From positions 1,327,616-1,391,615 of the forward strand of contig OZ025887.1 of the NCBI GenBank assembly GCA_964019415.1: DNA of 64,000 nt, in the 5' to 3' direction. The notes beneath the pieces were generated by a model, which was not told where the DNA came from, ran no database searches, and saw only the letters and a program-made list of their open reading frames with translations. The stretch is from Ianthella basta. Taxonomy: Eukaryota > Porifera > Demospongiae > Verongiida > Ianthellidae. How positions within the stretch are numbered: the first letter of the stretch is position 1; each line of letters begins with the position of its first letter. A program made the position numbers and the translations under genes. Shown here in pieces: positions 22,558 to 47,764 of the stretch.

Positions 22558-23423
22558 ACTGATCACAACACTCAATTATGTGTGTGCATGATACTGACCT
22601 ATGCCATTTATTATATGCTCCTCATTGTTTAACTGTACTGTGTTACAATTTATGATCATTAATATTTGAGCCGTAGCAGTAACGTGGTTGCTGAGGGCAT
22701 CAGGCGTAGGCGTAGGAACCATATAACCAGGGTGTTGGGCCCCTTGGATTAAAATGGGGGGGGGGGGGGGGGCTCAGCCCCCCTTAGAAAATTAGCTATA
22801 CAATTTTGACTCAATTATTGCAGAACCTAGGCTAACCACTAAGCAGATGCATTTTGGTATCAATGGGTAATTGATTGAACCGGGCTACCCACAGCTTGAT
22901 CGTCGGCCCTTGAAGTTGATTCAGCCCCCCTAACTGGAACCATCTTCTTACACTACTGAGTAACATGGTTGCTGAGGGCATCGGTAGACAGGTGTCGGAT
23001 GCCATATATAGCTCGCCAAAGGCGGGCCACTCTGCTAGTCTAATATATAAAGCTAGATAAAACTAGATTTGTATAGAGATAGATATATAAAACTAGATGG
23101 GTGAGATAATGCAGTGGAAAGTAGTCTGATAAATCTAGAAGAACACACACACACACACACACAGACAGACAATTTCGGCTTTATATATTAGATTATTATT
23201 ATTATTATTATTATTATTTTTTTTTTTTTAGGAAATTAATAATATTCATATAAAACATAATATGGGAAGGGTCACTTTATTATAATAGTAATAATAAATG
23301 ATAATAATGATAATTATTATTATAAGACAAAGGGACACAGATACGCATTACAATAATTGAACAATCATACTGATAAATTAAATTAAATTAAATCAATCAA
23401 ATCAATTCAATTAAATCAATCAA
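22558..23423. other. Non-coding, simple repeats
   Basis: Contains two copies of a TGGTTGCTGAGGGCATC block (22687 and 22967), a run of ~18 G at 22755-22772, (AC)n at 23143-23161, (ATT)n at 23189-23216 and a region of ATTAAAT/ATCA repeats (23376-23430). The last of these forms the 3' tail of the minus-strand element to the right. Confidence 0.6.
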
Positions 23424-25136
23424 TCAATCAATAGACTGGAGTCCTGGCAGCTCCAAAGTGCTCTGCACAGAGGCAGAGTTCCCCATCTGGATAGCCACAG
23501 ATAGTCGCTGGAGCAGGTAGGCGAAAGACTGAGGCTCCCCTGTGGTTGCCTTCAGCCTGCGGCCTAGGTTTCGGAGGAAACTCAATGAATCTGGACCTAT
23601 TGTGCCGCAGGTTTCCACTGCAATAGGCTGGAATACATAGGACCTGTCAAGGTGGGCGTACTTGCTCTGCTTGTTCTTCTCTGCTGCAGCTGCAGCCCCT
23701 CCCGCTTCCCTGGACGACCCCCGAATGCGGGAGTCACAAAAGGAGTCCACGCATGTTGCGTCCCACACGAGGAACTTTCCCTCCGTCCATGGGATGAGGG
23801 TAACACCATCTGGGCGCTTCCCATCAGCTCTGTGAAGGCCAGATGGTTCAAGTCTGCTGGGGATGTTGGCTGAAGCTAACGAGTGGTAGATGGTGTTATT
23901 CAGCATCTGATGGCGAGGGATTCTGCCTTGGCTCATCCTGCAGCTCAGACCATGAAGGCCGAGCTTGTCGACAGGTCCTCCGCAGAAGCTGCAGGAGTGG
24001 GGTAGGCATATGGAGGCGCCCACTCTGAGACCAATGGCAATACGGATAGCCTCGTTGGGCATGCGAAGACCCAGTGAGGAGATAGGTGGTGCGTTCAACC
24101 ATGCCCCAGACTCGAATGAGCCGGCACCAAGCAGCCGTGATGTTGAGATCTCATTGGTGCAGTGCTCCAGAAGGGTGTCGAATGTGTGCTGGACTACAGG
24201 CCCGTCCCAGGATTTCTGGCGATTTACGGCAGAAGGGACCGGTGTGTCTTCAGGCAGTGCCTGTTTCCATTTAGACAGAGCCAGGTCCCTGTCAATGTAT
24301 GGGGTAGACGACAGGTGGTCGGGGAGAAGCTCCTGCATTAGGTCTGAGGCCCCACCAGCAGATGCCAAAAAGGCAGATGGTGCAAGAGTGGAGGCACTTC
24401 GAAACCCAAGGCCACCTGATTTCACAGGGAGGGTTGCCTGGAGCCATGAGTCTCCCTGATCAAAATCAATGTTGGTGATCCTCGAAACAATGGACTCCAG
24501 AAGGTGGTCCCAAGACTCAAGGAGTGGGGACAAAAAGGCTGGTGACGTTCGTAAGATGTGCAAGAGCTTTGGGATGGAAAGGGAGTGTCGCAGGATAGTG
24601 ATGGCATCGTGCATTTGGAGGTGGCAAAGTCGTTCCCCCATCACTTTCAACTGGCGACATTGTTCCTCAATGCAAGCCTGCAGTGCCTCCTTCCCTAGGG
24701 GAGAACCCAACAAGATGGCATGGGAGGCATGAACATACTGCAGACCTGGAAAAGCCGACAGAACAGGGCTGACTGAGGACTCACTGTGAGACAGCACTTC
24801 AGACTTGTCTACATTTAGGAATAGCCCTAATGCCTTCCCCTGATTCTCAATTTTCAATAGGTCTGATTCGATGTCCTCAAAACTCCCGCCAATTGTGCCG
24901 TCATCAAGGTAGAACACTGTGAATTCCGATGACAGGCTGGATACCAGGTTGTGAATACCCAGGCAAAACAGCATTGGGCCCAGGGGGTCCCCCTGCTGTA
25001 TGCCCTCAGCAGACGACACTTGCACATCGTTCCACAAAAGGATGGAAGGAGAACTGTATGCTGAGTGGACGAAAGGCAGCAGATCTGGGATGTGGTCCTT
25101 GACAGCTCTCAGCATTTTGTCCCGACGAAGAGAGTT
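23424..25136 (-). pseudogene. 5'-truncated non-LTR retrotransposon (RT + endonuclease-like end)
   Basis: A ~565-codon open frame on the minus strand that starts inside the RT domain (NSLRRDKMLRAV) at 25136. It has EGIQQGDPLGP and the FYLDD catalytic box. Near the C-terminus a CCHC knuckle (CSFCGGPVDKLGLHGLSC) is followed by RPDG...WDAT, which fits a restriction-like endonuclease fold. The stop codon is formed within the ATTGATTGA 3' tail, giving almost no 3' UTR. Truncation at the conserved NAF|NS motif next to a (TTA)n run is typical of target-primed reverse transcription. The frame is intact, so insertion was recent. It is related to, but clearly different from, the element at 20000. Confidence 0.75.
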
Positions 25137-25139
25137 ATT

Positions 25140-25150
25140 ATTATATAGAC

Positions 25151-25181
<31 letters not shown>

Positions 25182-25630
25182 GCCACATGCCCTCAGGCAC
25201 TAGGGCCAAACTGCCCTGTGAGGCAAAAAGAAGCAGCAAAGTAAACATCATAATATATAAGCAAATAGTCATGTCAGTATTGTCAATTAATCAGTTCAAC
25301 AACAATCAGTCCGGACAGGTACTTGGGAGGGGGCATTAGCTAATAGAATCGGGCAGTCCACATCTTCATAATGGCTTTCAATATTGATGTGTGCTGGCAT
25401 CCCCTGTCCAATACGCAGACCAACTTGTCATCCTCCTCGAGATTATCAAAATCATTGATTACTTGCCTCATGCACTGCAGGAGAGCTTGTCGCCCTGTGC
25501 CCTATGCATGACACTCCAGCAACCAATGGGGCACATCCTCAATCTTCCCTGATTGACACTCCCGACACCTTCTCTCCTCTCTTGGCAGCCCTCGCCATCG
25601 TCCACTTTCAATCATAAGGGGGGCTGTCCC
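25140..25630 (-). pseudogene. 3' end of a decayed LINE with (TAA)n tail
   Basis: On the minus strand, 25630-25370 reads MIESGRWRGLPREERRC..C..HWLLEC, a stop, then QALLQCMRQVINDF. The Cys/Cys/His/Cys spacing with HWLLEC is typical of the C-terminal knuckle of CR1/L2-like LINEs. The element ends in GGGCATGTGGCA followed by the (TAA)n tail at 25150-25181. Only the last part of the ORF survives. The neighbouring element's 5' end abuts this tail. Confidence 0.55.
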
Positions 25631-25848
25631 ACCTCTCAACATCATCATCATCCGTCTCATTATAGATAGAATCCAGGGGTGTATGGTTCATATTTGAAAT
25701 TTCTGCCTCAGTAAAGAAAATCCTGGCTACGCCCCTGCTAATTCTGTTTGCCTGTAGGTGCATGATGAGAGCATGTGCAAGGGCTATATTATTACTAGAC
25801 AGATGATGATTACTGTTGGGGTGAACCAATGGAAACCGGGTGTCGCAG
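25631..25848. other. Junction between LINE relic and NRDE2 relic
   Basis: Non-coding. No upstream NRDE2 exon could be recognized here. The sequence ends with a splice-acceptor-like GTGTCGCAG just before the first NRDE2-like exon. Confidence 0.4.
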
Positions 25849-26815
25849 CTTCATTACGTATACAGGCTGTGTTGCAATCAGTTGTGGCATTACGTGTGCG
25901 CCTCATTCACTTCTCTGCTCTGAATCACCCTGACCCTCCCTCACGGCTGCGCTTAGCCTTGAGTGAAGGCGTCTCTACATTCCCTGAGGATGCCTGCTTC
26001 CTCTGGCAGTTTGCCACTCACAAGACACAGTCCTTTCTGGTCAGACGTGTCCGGAGGCACTTTGACTCACATGTACAGTAGGCACAGACGGCTGTTCCTT
26101 GGCTGGTGGCCATTGCAAGAAGATCCTTCAGAGCCACTCCCCTTCACCTGCAGGCATTGGTGGGGTAGAGCTGGAGGAGTTGCAGACTGGAGTGGTCAAT
26201 CGGATGCGTGCCCTCTACCAGCGTGCCACACAACACCCCAGTGGGAGGAATTGCCCACTGCTTTGGAGGGCCTACATGAAATTTGAGGTGTGTATTCATT
26301 TTACACATCACAGGATGTCTGTTACTCCGGCCATGTGTCCCCAAGGTCTTTTGGCTCAGGGGTGCTCATTTGTATTCATGTGTCTCTATCGTATTGCTTT
26401 TTGGAGACTCTAATGGCTTGCATATGTGGCATAGTGTAAATGTACATGTTCCTCACTGTAGTTGCTGTGTGGCAGTGAGAAGGCTAACTGTAAGACTGAG
26501 GGTGCTTTTTATTAATCTGTGGCTGAAGTGAGGTGTGTGTGTGTGTGAACATCTGTACCACTTTGAGTGCCTCTGGTGCAGGTGCTGTACATGGATGCTG
26601 CACAGTGTCTGACGCACCTTGGTGGAGAAAAAGTGGTAGAGATGATGGAGGAGAAGGAAATTTGGCTGAGGGCACCACTTGAGGAAGTGCAGCTGCTGAA
26701 GGATGCAGCAGAGGCAGCAGAGGACAGCAAGCCAGAGGCACAGACAGAGGAACCTCACCCCCAGGGATGGAGGAAAGGACCCAGAGCATGGACACATAAT
26801 ATGCTCTTTACCTGA
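25849..26815 (+). pseudogene. NRDE2: NRDE2 C-terminal pseudogene
   Basis: Four exon-like blocks match the C-terminal HAT-repeat part of NRDE2, a nuclear RNA-surveillance factor. Block 1 (25849-~26150) contains RLALSEGVSTFPEDACFLWQ and, after an in-frame TAG at 26079-26081, PWLVAIARRSF. Block 2 (26154-26287, another frame) has VVNRMRALYQRA and NCPLLWRAYMKFE. Block 3 (26462-26527) has EGAFY followed by TAA at 26513-26515. Block 4 (26582-26815) has VLYMDAAQCL and the terminal EIWLRAPLEEVQLL. Splice signals around blocks 2-4 and their phases are intact. Two nonsense codons at Gln-type positions, a frame change and the absence of all upstream exons indicate a pseudogene. The intact locus should be elsewhere. 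LINE insertions replace its upstream part. Confidence 0.72.
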
Positions 26816-27122
26816 CCAATCCTTTGAACATAATTGCTCTTTGTATGCAAATGTGTGATCATGGTTGGCAATCTCGGCCTGGATGTCGAATCTTGAACCA
26901 GAGAAACACTATGCATTTTACATAAGGTGTATGGCTGTTTCAGAATTGCCAGTCCATCCAGTTGGCAGATGCTTCGTTACAGTTACTGAGCATTTTCCTA
27001 GAGCCACAAGATACAGTACTAGTGTTATGAAGCATTAGTTTCCGTCTTCTTCACTGCGCTGCATGCACAGCTGCCGCGTATCAGCAACTGGTGCTACCAT
27101 AGAGTATCGTGCATGACGGCCA
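26816..27122. other. Intergenic NRDE2 relic to DRC7
   Basis: Holds the DRC7 promoter side. No ORF seen. The sequence becomes GC-richer toward 27060-27130. Confidence 0.4.
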
Positions 27123-27130
27123 TGACGTCA
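27123..27130. promoter_or_regulatory. CRE (TGACGTCA) in DRC7 promoter
   Basis: A perfect TGACGTCA octamer 41 bp before the DRC7 ATG and 11 bp upstream of the X-box. Motif seen directly; use as a CREB/ATF site is inferred. Confidence 0.5.
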
Positions 27131-27141
27131 TACCTACTTTC

Positions 27142-27154
27142 GTCACCTAGCAAC
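27142..27154 (+). promoter_or_regulatory. RFX X-box upstream of DRC7
   Basis: GTCACC-T-AGCAAC fits the X-box consensus GTNRCC N(0-3) RGYAAC in both half-sites, with a 1-bp spacer. It ends 17 bp upstream of the DRC7 ATG. RFX factors with X-boxes close to the start control ciliary genes in animals, which matches this gene's role in the motile axoneme. Confidence 0.7.
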
Positions 27155-27171
27155 CTGTAAATGTAGAGAAA

Positions 27172-38316
<11,145 letters not shown>

Positions 38317-38964
38317 CAGACAGACAGACAGACAGACAGACACATCAAGAGTGTGGTCTGTACACATACACTGCCTGCATTGTGTGCTGTTGTGAAGCAT
38401 TGTCCATGTTTATATGCAGTGTTGAAATATTGTGCAATCCATCGGCTATATGATGCAACTCAATGCCATACCATGTAAGCTCTCATTTTTGTGGGAGGAA
38501 AATCTTGCGAATCACCGCTTGGAAGAGTATAATTAATGATTTTATTTTCATGAATGGTCACCAGGTCATTTATATTGGTAGTATTTGCAATGTATTTAAA
38601 TACTGGAACTGTAAAAGCAGGAATTATTTGTGCGAATGTATTTTTGTGAATGCCAACAGTCTCGCAAAATTTGTGAAAATAAAGTCCTGCAAAAATTAGA
38701 GCTACATGGTATACAGACTTGCACTAATTAACTATCTCAGTCTAGCTCCATGTCTCACGCATGCTTGTTGACAAACTTGTCAATACAAACAACTTATTCC
38801 AAGTTTAAAAGTTGCTATACATCCAGTTCATTAATGAAGAAATTGCCACATCTCACGAATGCTAATGTTACATACAGGGGTTCCCTCCAGTTGCCATGGC
38901 CACCTGGTTGTCATGGTATTCTTTGATAGCCACGGTTTCTCTCCAAATACCTTGGTTTGAGAGG
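38317..38964. other. DRC7 3' flank / downstream of CEBPZOS-like gene
   Basis: A (CAGA)n run directly follows the DRC7 stop (38317-38341). AATAAA at about 38679 is a plausible polyadenylation signal for DRC7. DRC7 and the CEBPZOS-like gene converge here. Confidence 0.5.
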
Positions 38965-39159
38965 CTAGGAACTGCGACCACTGTCCCCAGCTTCTTCCCA
39001 AGCATGCTTGTCCATCTCCCTGACATAGCCCACCCCAGCCACATCACAAGTCCTGTAAAACACTGCGCAGTAGAGATGGGAGGAGCAGGAGATGACACCA
39101 TACATACATAGATATTATGCTTGTGTATGTATACATGCATGCACATGTATATACAGTGA

Positions 39160-39237
<78 letters not shown>

Positions 39238-39610
39238 GGTGTAGTGGCACTCACATTCAAGCACTTTGGGATGTTTCTGATGCATGGACCTCCTGAAATC
39301 TACATGGACCCGCCAAGAGAAATATGGTGTGCCCGAGGTATTGGCAACACAGAGCCACAGCCAGTAAAGGTACAGCCATGCACACTTACACACAAGCATA
39401 GACCTATGTGTATTATATTGGGGCCGTGCTGAAGTTAATACTGTTGACCATTAGCTGACTATGATGAGATCGCACATGAAGCAGGTGCTTTTGCACACCT
39501 TGACTACTGTTCATTCTGCGCCAGTAGTAGTAGCAGACGCCCCCGGCAGCTACCTCCAAGCCGACGATGCCATACACGACCATCCACTTGCCTAGCCGCG
39601 TCAGAGGCAT
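38965..39610 (-). CDS. CEBPZOS: CEBPZOS-like small mitochondrial membrane protein
   Basis: Three minus-strand exons join in frame: 39610-39499, 39299-39251 and 39052-38965, giving 82 aa (the human protein has 80). The N-terminus MPLTRLGKWMVVYGIVGLEV... contains one membrane-spanning segment (about residues 9-30) ending in YYYWRRMNSSQ. It is followed by DFRRSMHQKHPKVLE and GVGYVREMDKHAW, which parallel the DFRQTMSKKYPFILE and GIRELDQKTW blocks of the vertebrate protein. Phases (1, 2) and acceptor/donor sites agree. The intron between exons 2 and 3 holds a (CA)n run at 39161-39234. It was too short and split to appear as a gene by ORF length. The function of the family is poorly known; the human protein is mitochondrial. 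Confidence 0.68.
39161..39234. repeat. (AC)n microsatellite
   Basis: Uninterrupted (AC)n of ~37 units inside an intron of the CEBPZOS-like gene. Confidence 0.95.
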
Positions 39611-39804
39611 GGCGATACACACCTCCAACTAGCTCCGGTCCTGCAGTGTTCTTGCAATCAGCACATCTCCCGTTCTGCAGGGTCGGCTAGTTAAACTCGC
39701 ACCACTGGCGTGTTGAACGAGACACATGCGTGTTGCCACAAAATGGCGATATTACGTCAACAGCTCAAGTCCGTTCTATCGTAGGCCCCGCACAGTCTAC
39801 GGCA
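39611..39804. promoter_or_regulatory. Shared CEBPZOS-like / ADCK1 divergent promoter
   Basis: Only 194 bp separate the two opposing ATG codons. The interval has no TATA box. It contains an AAAATGGCG YY1-like motif at about 39740. A bidirectional promoter is inferred from geometry. Confidence 0.5.
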
Positions 39805-43843
<4,039 letters not shown>

Positions 43844-44340
43844 CTCCAAATGCCTTCATGCACTCACATTGCTGTAATTATATTATTTATTTCACAATTA
43901 TTATACGAATTATTCATCCATGACCCATACTTTTTATACATATATAATTATAATATGAGTACATTACTGCATTTATTCCATGAGATTATGTATTTGATCT
44001 ATATGCAATATAATACTGTTGACTGTCCTTGCAAGTTATAAAACCATGGCCACTAGTATTGAGGTTTCATCGCATGTACATTCACATATACAATGCATGG
44101 GGCATGCACATACCAATACAAAACAACTGAGTATATAATTATGTATTTGCATGTAAACAGTAAAAACAGTTCAAACAAAGGCTGGATACTGCCGATAAAC
44201 AAATCAAGGTACATGCATGCAAACAATTAAACTACGTAGCCATAGGATGGTACATAAATGTACGAATAGCAGAGTAAATAAGACAGCAACTGTTGGTTGT
44301 ATACTCCAGCATGCATGTACATGCACACTCGCTGACACAC
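43844..44340. other. Intergenic, convergent 3' ends
   Basis: AT-rich region between the ADCK1 stop and the stop of the first DUF4419 gene. Nothing beyond short poly-AT stretches. Confidence 0.5.
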
Positions 44341-45426
44341 TCAAGCTCCTGGTGTGGCATTGGATGCCTCCACCACTGCCCAGCCAAGTTCTGGTCTCAG
44401 AGCAAAGGTTTTAGGGTCCTGCTTCACTGCCATGAACCCTCCAACAAACTGCATCTGGTACTGAGTGCTGTAGTACTGCCACACAAACGGTGCTCTTGAG
44501 AGGCCAGAGGGGAAACTGTCAGTGGTAGCACCACTGAATGGTCCTTCTGCCTCCCTTTCGATCCAAGGGTTACGTCCACGAGTCAAATATGGAAAGAGCT
44601 TCAAGATCCATCCACTAGAGTAGGGACCTCCAGAAGCATGCTTAAGTTTGTAAATGTCTGACCAAAATCTCTGGTCCACGTCTCCAGAGCTGGCAGCCAC
44701 AAATTGGTCCAAAACAGGTAGAAGGGTAGGAATCCACCACTCCAAGTCAAACTGTGCCAGTTGCTCTGCCTTTTCTCGTATCATGCGCCAATCATCAGGG
44801 GAGCCCTCCAGAGTAATCTCAGGGATACCACAACTAGTACAGACACTAAAGCGAAAATATGATTTCATTGCCTCCATGAGGACGATCTCGCTCACTGCCT
44901 TGCTCACAGGGTCAGTGGTGGAGAACTGTGGGAGGATGAGGTCATGTGTCTCAGCACCAATGTGGCCACGGATCTGAGCAGAGAAGTCACTAAACACCTC
45001 CTTCCATGGATTTTGCTGGCCTTTCACAAAGTCATCACGCCTTACCACTATTTCTTTCTTTCCCTCATGAGACACAAACTTGCTTCTGAGCTTCTCAGCG
45101 TTCTCGTTCACATGAATAGAGAGACCTTGCATAATGCACAGCCAGATCATGTCTGGACTCAGCACGAGAGGGTAATGACGGTCGAAAGCAGTGTGGACGG
45201 CTTTAACCAGGGCATTAACCTCACCAGTTGGACCGAAGAATACGACACTCCTCCCAGGATTCGGCCTGCCCTCATGAACCACTGGATCTGATTGGTTGTA
45301 GCACGATTCCACCTTGTACCCCAATCTGGAGTTAATGTGCTCCTTCATCGTTCCTGTCGGGAGGGCCTCCGTGGAGCGCTTAACCTTTGGGTCTACGGTG
45401 AACGTACAGGCTTTGGGTGCAGCCAT
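44341..45426 (-). CDS. DUF4419-family protein, paralogue 1
   Basis: A 361-aa single-exon ORF. The region LSPDMIWLCIMQGLSIHVNE (89-108), the LRSKFVSHEGKKE block, FSTTDPVSKAVSE (168-180), CGIPEITLEGSPDDW (199-213) and LRPELGWAVVEA are diagnostic of DUF4419, a eukaryotic family with no known activity. No signal peptide or membrane segment. Relative to the other copies it differs sharply at four short windows: 51-69 (HEGRPNPGRSVVFF), 192-198 (RFSVCTS), 261-264 and 316-322. The rest is nearly identical. The promoter element lies at 45528-45545. It is transcribed toward ADCK1. Confidence 0.85.
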   Translation of the reverse strand: MAAPKACTFTVDPKVKRSTEALPTGTMKEHINSRLGYKVESCYNQSDPVVHEGRPNPGRSVVFFGPTGEVNALVKAVHTAFDRHYPLVLSPDMIWLCIMQGLSIHVNENAEKLRSKFVSHEGKKEIVVRRDDFVKGQQNPWKEVFSDFSAQIRGHIGAETHDLILPQFSTTDPVSKAVSEIVLMEAMKSYFRFSVCTSCGIPEITLEGSPDDWRMIREKAEQLAQFDLEWWIPTLLPVLDQFVAASSGDVDQRFWSDIYKLKHASGGPYSSGWILKLFPYLTRGRNPWIEREAEGPFSGATTDSFPSGLSRAPFVWQYYSTQYQMQFVGGFMAVKQDPKTFALRPELGWAVVEASNATPGA

Positions 45427-45527
45427 TTTCGCTTCTTATCAAAGCACCTCTCTCGTTCGTCTCTACTCTACCTCGAAATGATCCAACCGAGAACTAGGTG
45501 ACTCAGCAGTACTGCAGTGCAAGGTTG

Positions 45528-45545
45528 ACTTCCGCTAAAATGGCT
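45528..45545 (-). promoter_or_regulatory. Conserved DUF4419 promoter element (paralogue 1)
   Basis: On the minus strand GCCATTTTAGCGGAAGTC combines a YY1-like GCCATTTT with an ETS-like GCGGAAGT, about 100 bp upstream of the ATG. The same arrangement precedes paralogues 2, 4, 6 and relic 7. Confidence 0.55.
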
Positions 45546-46439
45546 ACCATTACCGAAATTTTAGTCGTAGTTTAAAATTCAATTCCGTTCTCCGCGAAAT
45601 TTGGCCAACTGTAAATTTTGATATAGAGAATACTAGAGATTTGCTCCAAAAGTAGTAGTGATGCAGGGATGCCACGAACAGCGCAGACACAAGAGAAGGG
45701 ATGTTACACAGTACGGCATTTGCTGACTATGGGCCATATAGCTAGCGGTACAATCATGCAAGAGTGCCACTCCATAGACATGCAGTCCTACTACAGTTAG
45801 CTAATAATGTGGCAGCCGGGTGAACACCAATCCCCTAACAACATGCCTCCCAGTCCCTGAACTGCATGACATGGCGATTTTCTAGGCGAGCCACCCAGCG
45901 GTACAGATTTGTAGTAAAAAATGAGATTTTGTGCATTACATGATTATGCGTAGTAAAAATCGCAATCTTTGCTGCACTCCTGGCATGTGTACATGTGCTG
46001 CATAACACATAGGTAGCTCTCCATTTGTGGACAGCTGTTCTTCAACTAATATATTGCAGAGCACCATCATAGCTAGCTAGGTGGTTGCAAAGGTTTTGAA
46101 CTTTTGATATTGATCTTCAATCTGTGTACATGCACTAACCTGTGCTTACTGCACTTGCAAATTAGAAGCTAGTCCGTAGTGATGGATGTAACTATGGAGA
46201 TGTGTACACGCTGATACAAATGGAGTAAAATTGAAAGTACACATCAAATACAGCAAAGCACAAACAAACTATTGCCAAAACTAAAGCTGCATCCATGTAA
46301 AGGAGGTAGAGCACAGAACAATAAAGAGTATAAAACTACAAATAAGACTGTTGGATATAATGATACATTGAAACTACATTTAAAACAACACAAAATACTG
46401 ATCTGGATGATCGCTGTGATGAATGTAGTCTTGACACAC
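45546..46439. other. DUF4419 intergenic spacer
   Basis: Shared spacer type, containing GAAGGGATGTTA and GCCAAAACTAAAGCTGCAT blocks that recur between other copies. No ORF is supported. AATAAA-like words exist but none is distinctive. Confidence 0.5.
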
Positions 46440-47525
46440 TCAAGCTCCTGGTGTGGCATTGGATGCCTCCACCACTGCCCAGCCAAGCTCTGGTCTCAGA
46501 GCAAAGGTTTTAGGGTCCTGCTTCACTGCCATGAACCCTCCAACAAACTGCATCTGGTACTGAGTGCTGTAGTACTGCCACACAAACGGAGCTCTTGAGA
46601 GGCCAGAGGGGAAGCTGCCAGTGGTAGCACCACCGAATGGTCCTTCTGCCTCCCTTTCAATCCAAGGGTTACGTCCACGAGTCAAATATGGAAAGAGCTT
46701 CAAGATCCATCCATTGGAGTAGGGACCTCCGGAAGCATTGTTGATTTTGTAAATGTCTGACCAAAATCTCTGGTCCACGTCTCCAGAGCTGGCAGCCACA
46801 AATTGGTCCAAAATGGGCAGAAGGGAGGGAATCCACCACTCCAAGTCAAACTGTGTCAGCTGCTCTGCCTTCTCTCGTATCATGCGCCAATCATCAGGGG
46901 AGCCCTCCAGAGTAATCTCAGGGATGCCACACATTGTATGGCAGCCATACCTAAAATATGATTTCATTGCCTCCATGAGGACGATCTCGCTCACTGCCTT
47001 GCTCACAGGGTCAGTGGTGGAGAACTGTGGGAGGATGAGGTCATGTGTCTCAGCACCAATGTGACCACGGATCTGAGCGGAGAAGTCACTGAACACCTCC
47101 TGCCATGGATTTTGCTGGCCTTTCACAAAGTCATCACGCCTTACCACTATTTCTTCTTTGCCCTCGTGAGACACAAACTTGCTTCTGAGCTTCTCAGCGT
47201 TCTCGTTCACATGAATAGAGAGACCTTGCATAATGCACAGCCAGATCATGTCTGGACTCAGCACGAGAGGGTAGTGACAGGCGAACGCAGTGTGGACGGC
47301 CTTAACCAGGGCATTGATCTCACCAGTTGGACCGAAGAATCTGAAGCCTTCCTTAGGCGTTGGCCTACTCCTGTGAACCACTGGATCAGATTGGTTGTAG
47401 CACGCTTCCACCTCGTACCCCAATCTGGAGTTGATGTGCTCCTTCATCGTTCCTGTCGGGAGGGCCTCCGTGGAGCGCTTAACCTTTGGGAATACGGTGA
47501 ACGTAAAGGATTTGGATTCAGCCAT
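46440..47525 (-). CDS. DUF4419-family protein, paralogue 2
   Basis: A 361-aa ORF from ATG (MAESKSFTFTV). It has the same DUF4419 landmarks as paralogue 1. The variable loop at 192-198 reads RYGCHTM. The N-terminal variable segment reads HRSRPTPKEGFRFF and the 261 region INNA. The distribution of differences is clustered, not random. Start supported by alignment with paralogues 1, 6 and 9. Confidence 0.85.
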   Translation of the reverse strand: MAESKSFTFTVFPKVKRSTEALPTGTMKEHINSRLGYEVEACYNQSDPVVHRSRPTPKEGFRFFGPTGEINALVKAVHTAFACHYPLVLSPDMIWLCIMQGLSIHVNENAEKLRSKFVSHEGKEEIVVRRDDFVKGQQNPWQEVFSDFSAQIRGHIGAETHDLILPQFSTTDPVSKAVSEIVLMEAMKSYFRYGCHTMCGIPEITLEGSPDDWRMIREKAEQLTQFDLEWWIPSLLPILDQFVAASSGDVDQRFWSDIYKINNASGGPYSNGWILKLFPYLTRGRNPWIEREAEGPFGGATTGSFPSGLSRAPFVWQYYSTQYQMQFVGGFMAVKQDPKTFALRPELGWAVVEASNATPGA

Positions 47526-47616
47526 TTCAAGTGGTTATCAAAGCCTCTCTCTCGCGGAGTTCGTGCTTCTGTCTCGAGGTCCAGGGAGATTTACCGAGAT
47601 GAGTCAGAACCGGTTT

Positions 47617-47634
47617 CACATCCGCTAAAATGGC
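47617..47634 (-). promoter_or_regulatory. Conserved DUF4419 promoter element (paralogue 2)
   Basis: On the minus strand GCCATTTTAGCGGATGTG: same position and spacing as upstream of paralogue 1, with one substitution in the ETS-like half. Confidence 0.5.
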
Positions 47635-47764
47635 TTCTACAAGCAGAAATTTCGTAGTCAGGCGTCGCGTGACCCCTCCTCGCGGAAGGGTTAGGTTAAG
47701 TCTAATACATTGATTGTCCACGCGGAATGCAATTATGCTATGGAATGTAATTATTGCCCATCAA

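Noticed and set aside
44944-45291. Plus-strand open frames opposite the DUF4419 genes (recurring ~105 aa)
   Set aside because: They recur only because the paralogues are similar; they lack any domain and run antisense to a clearly conserved protein.
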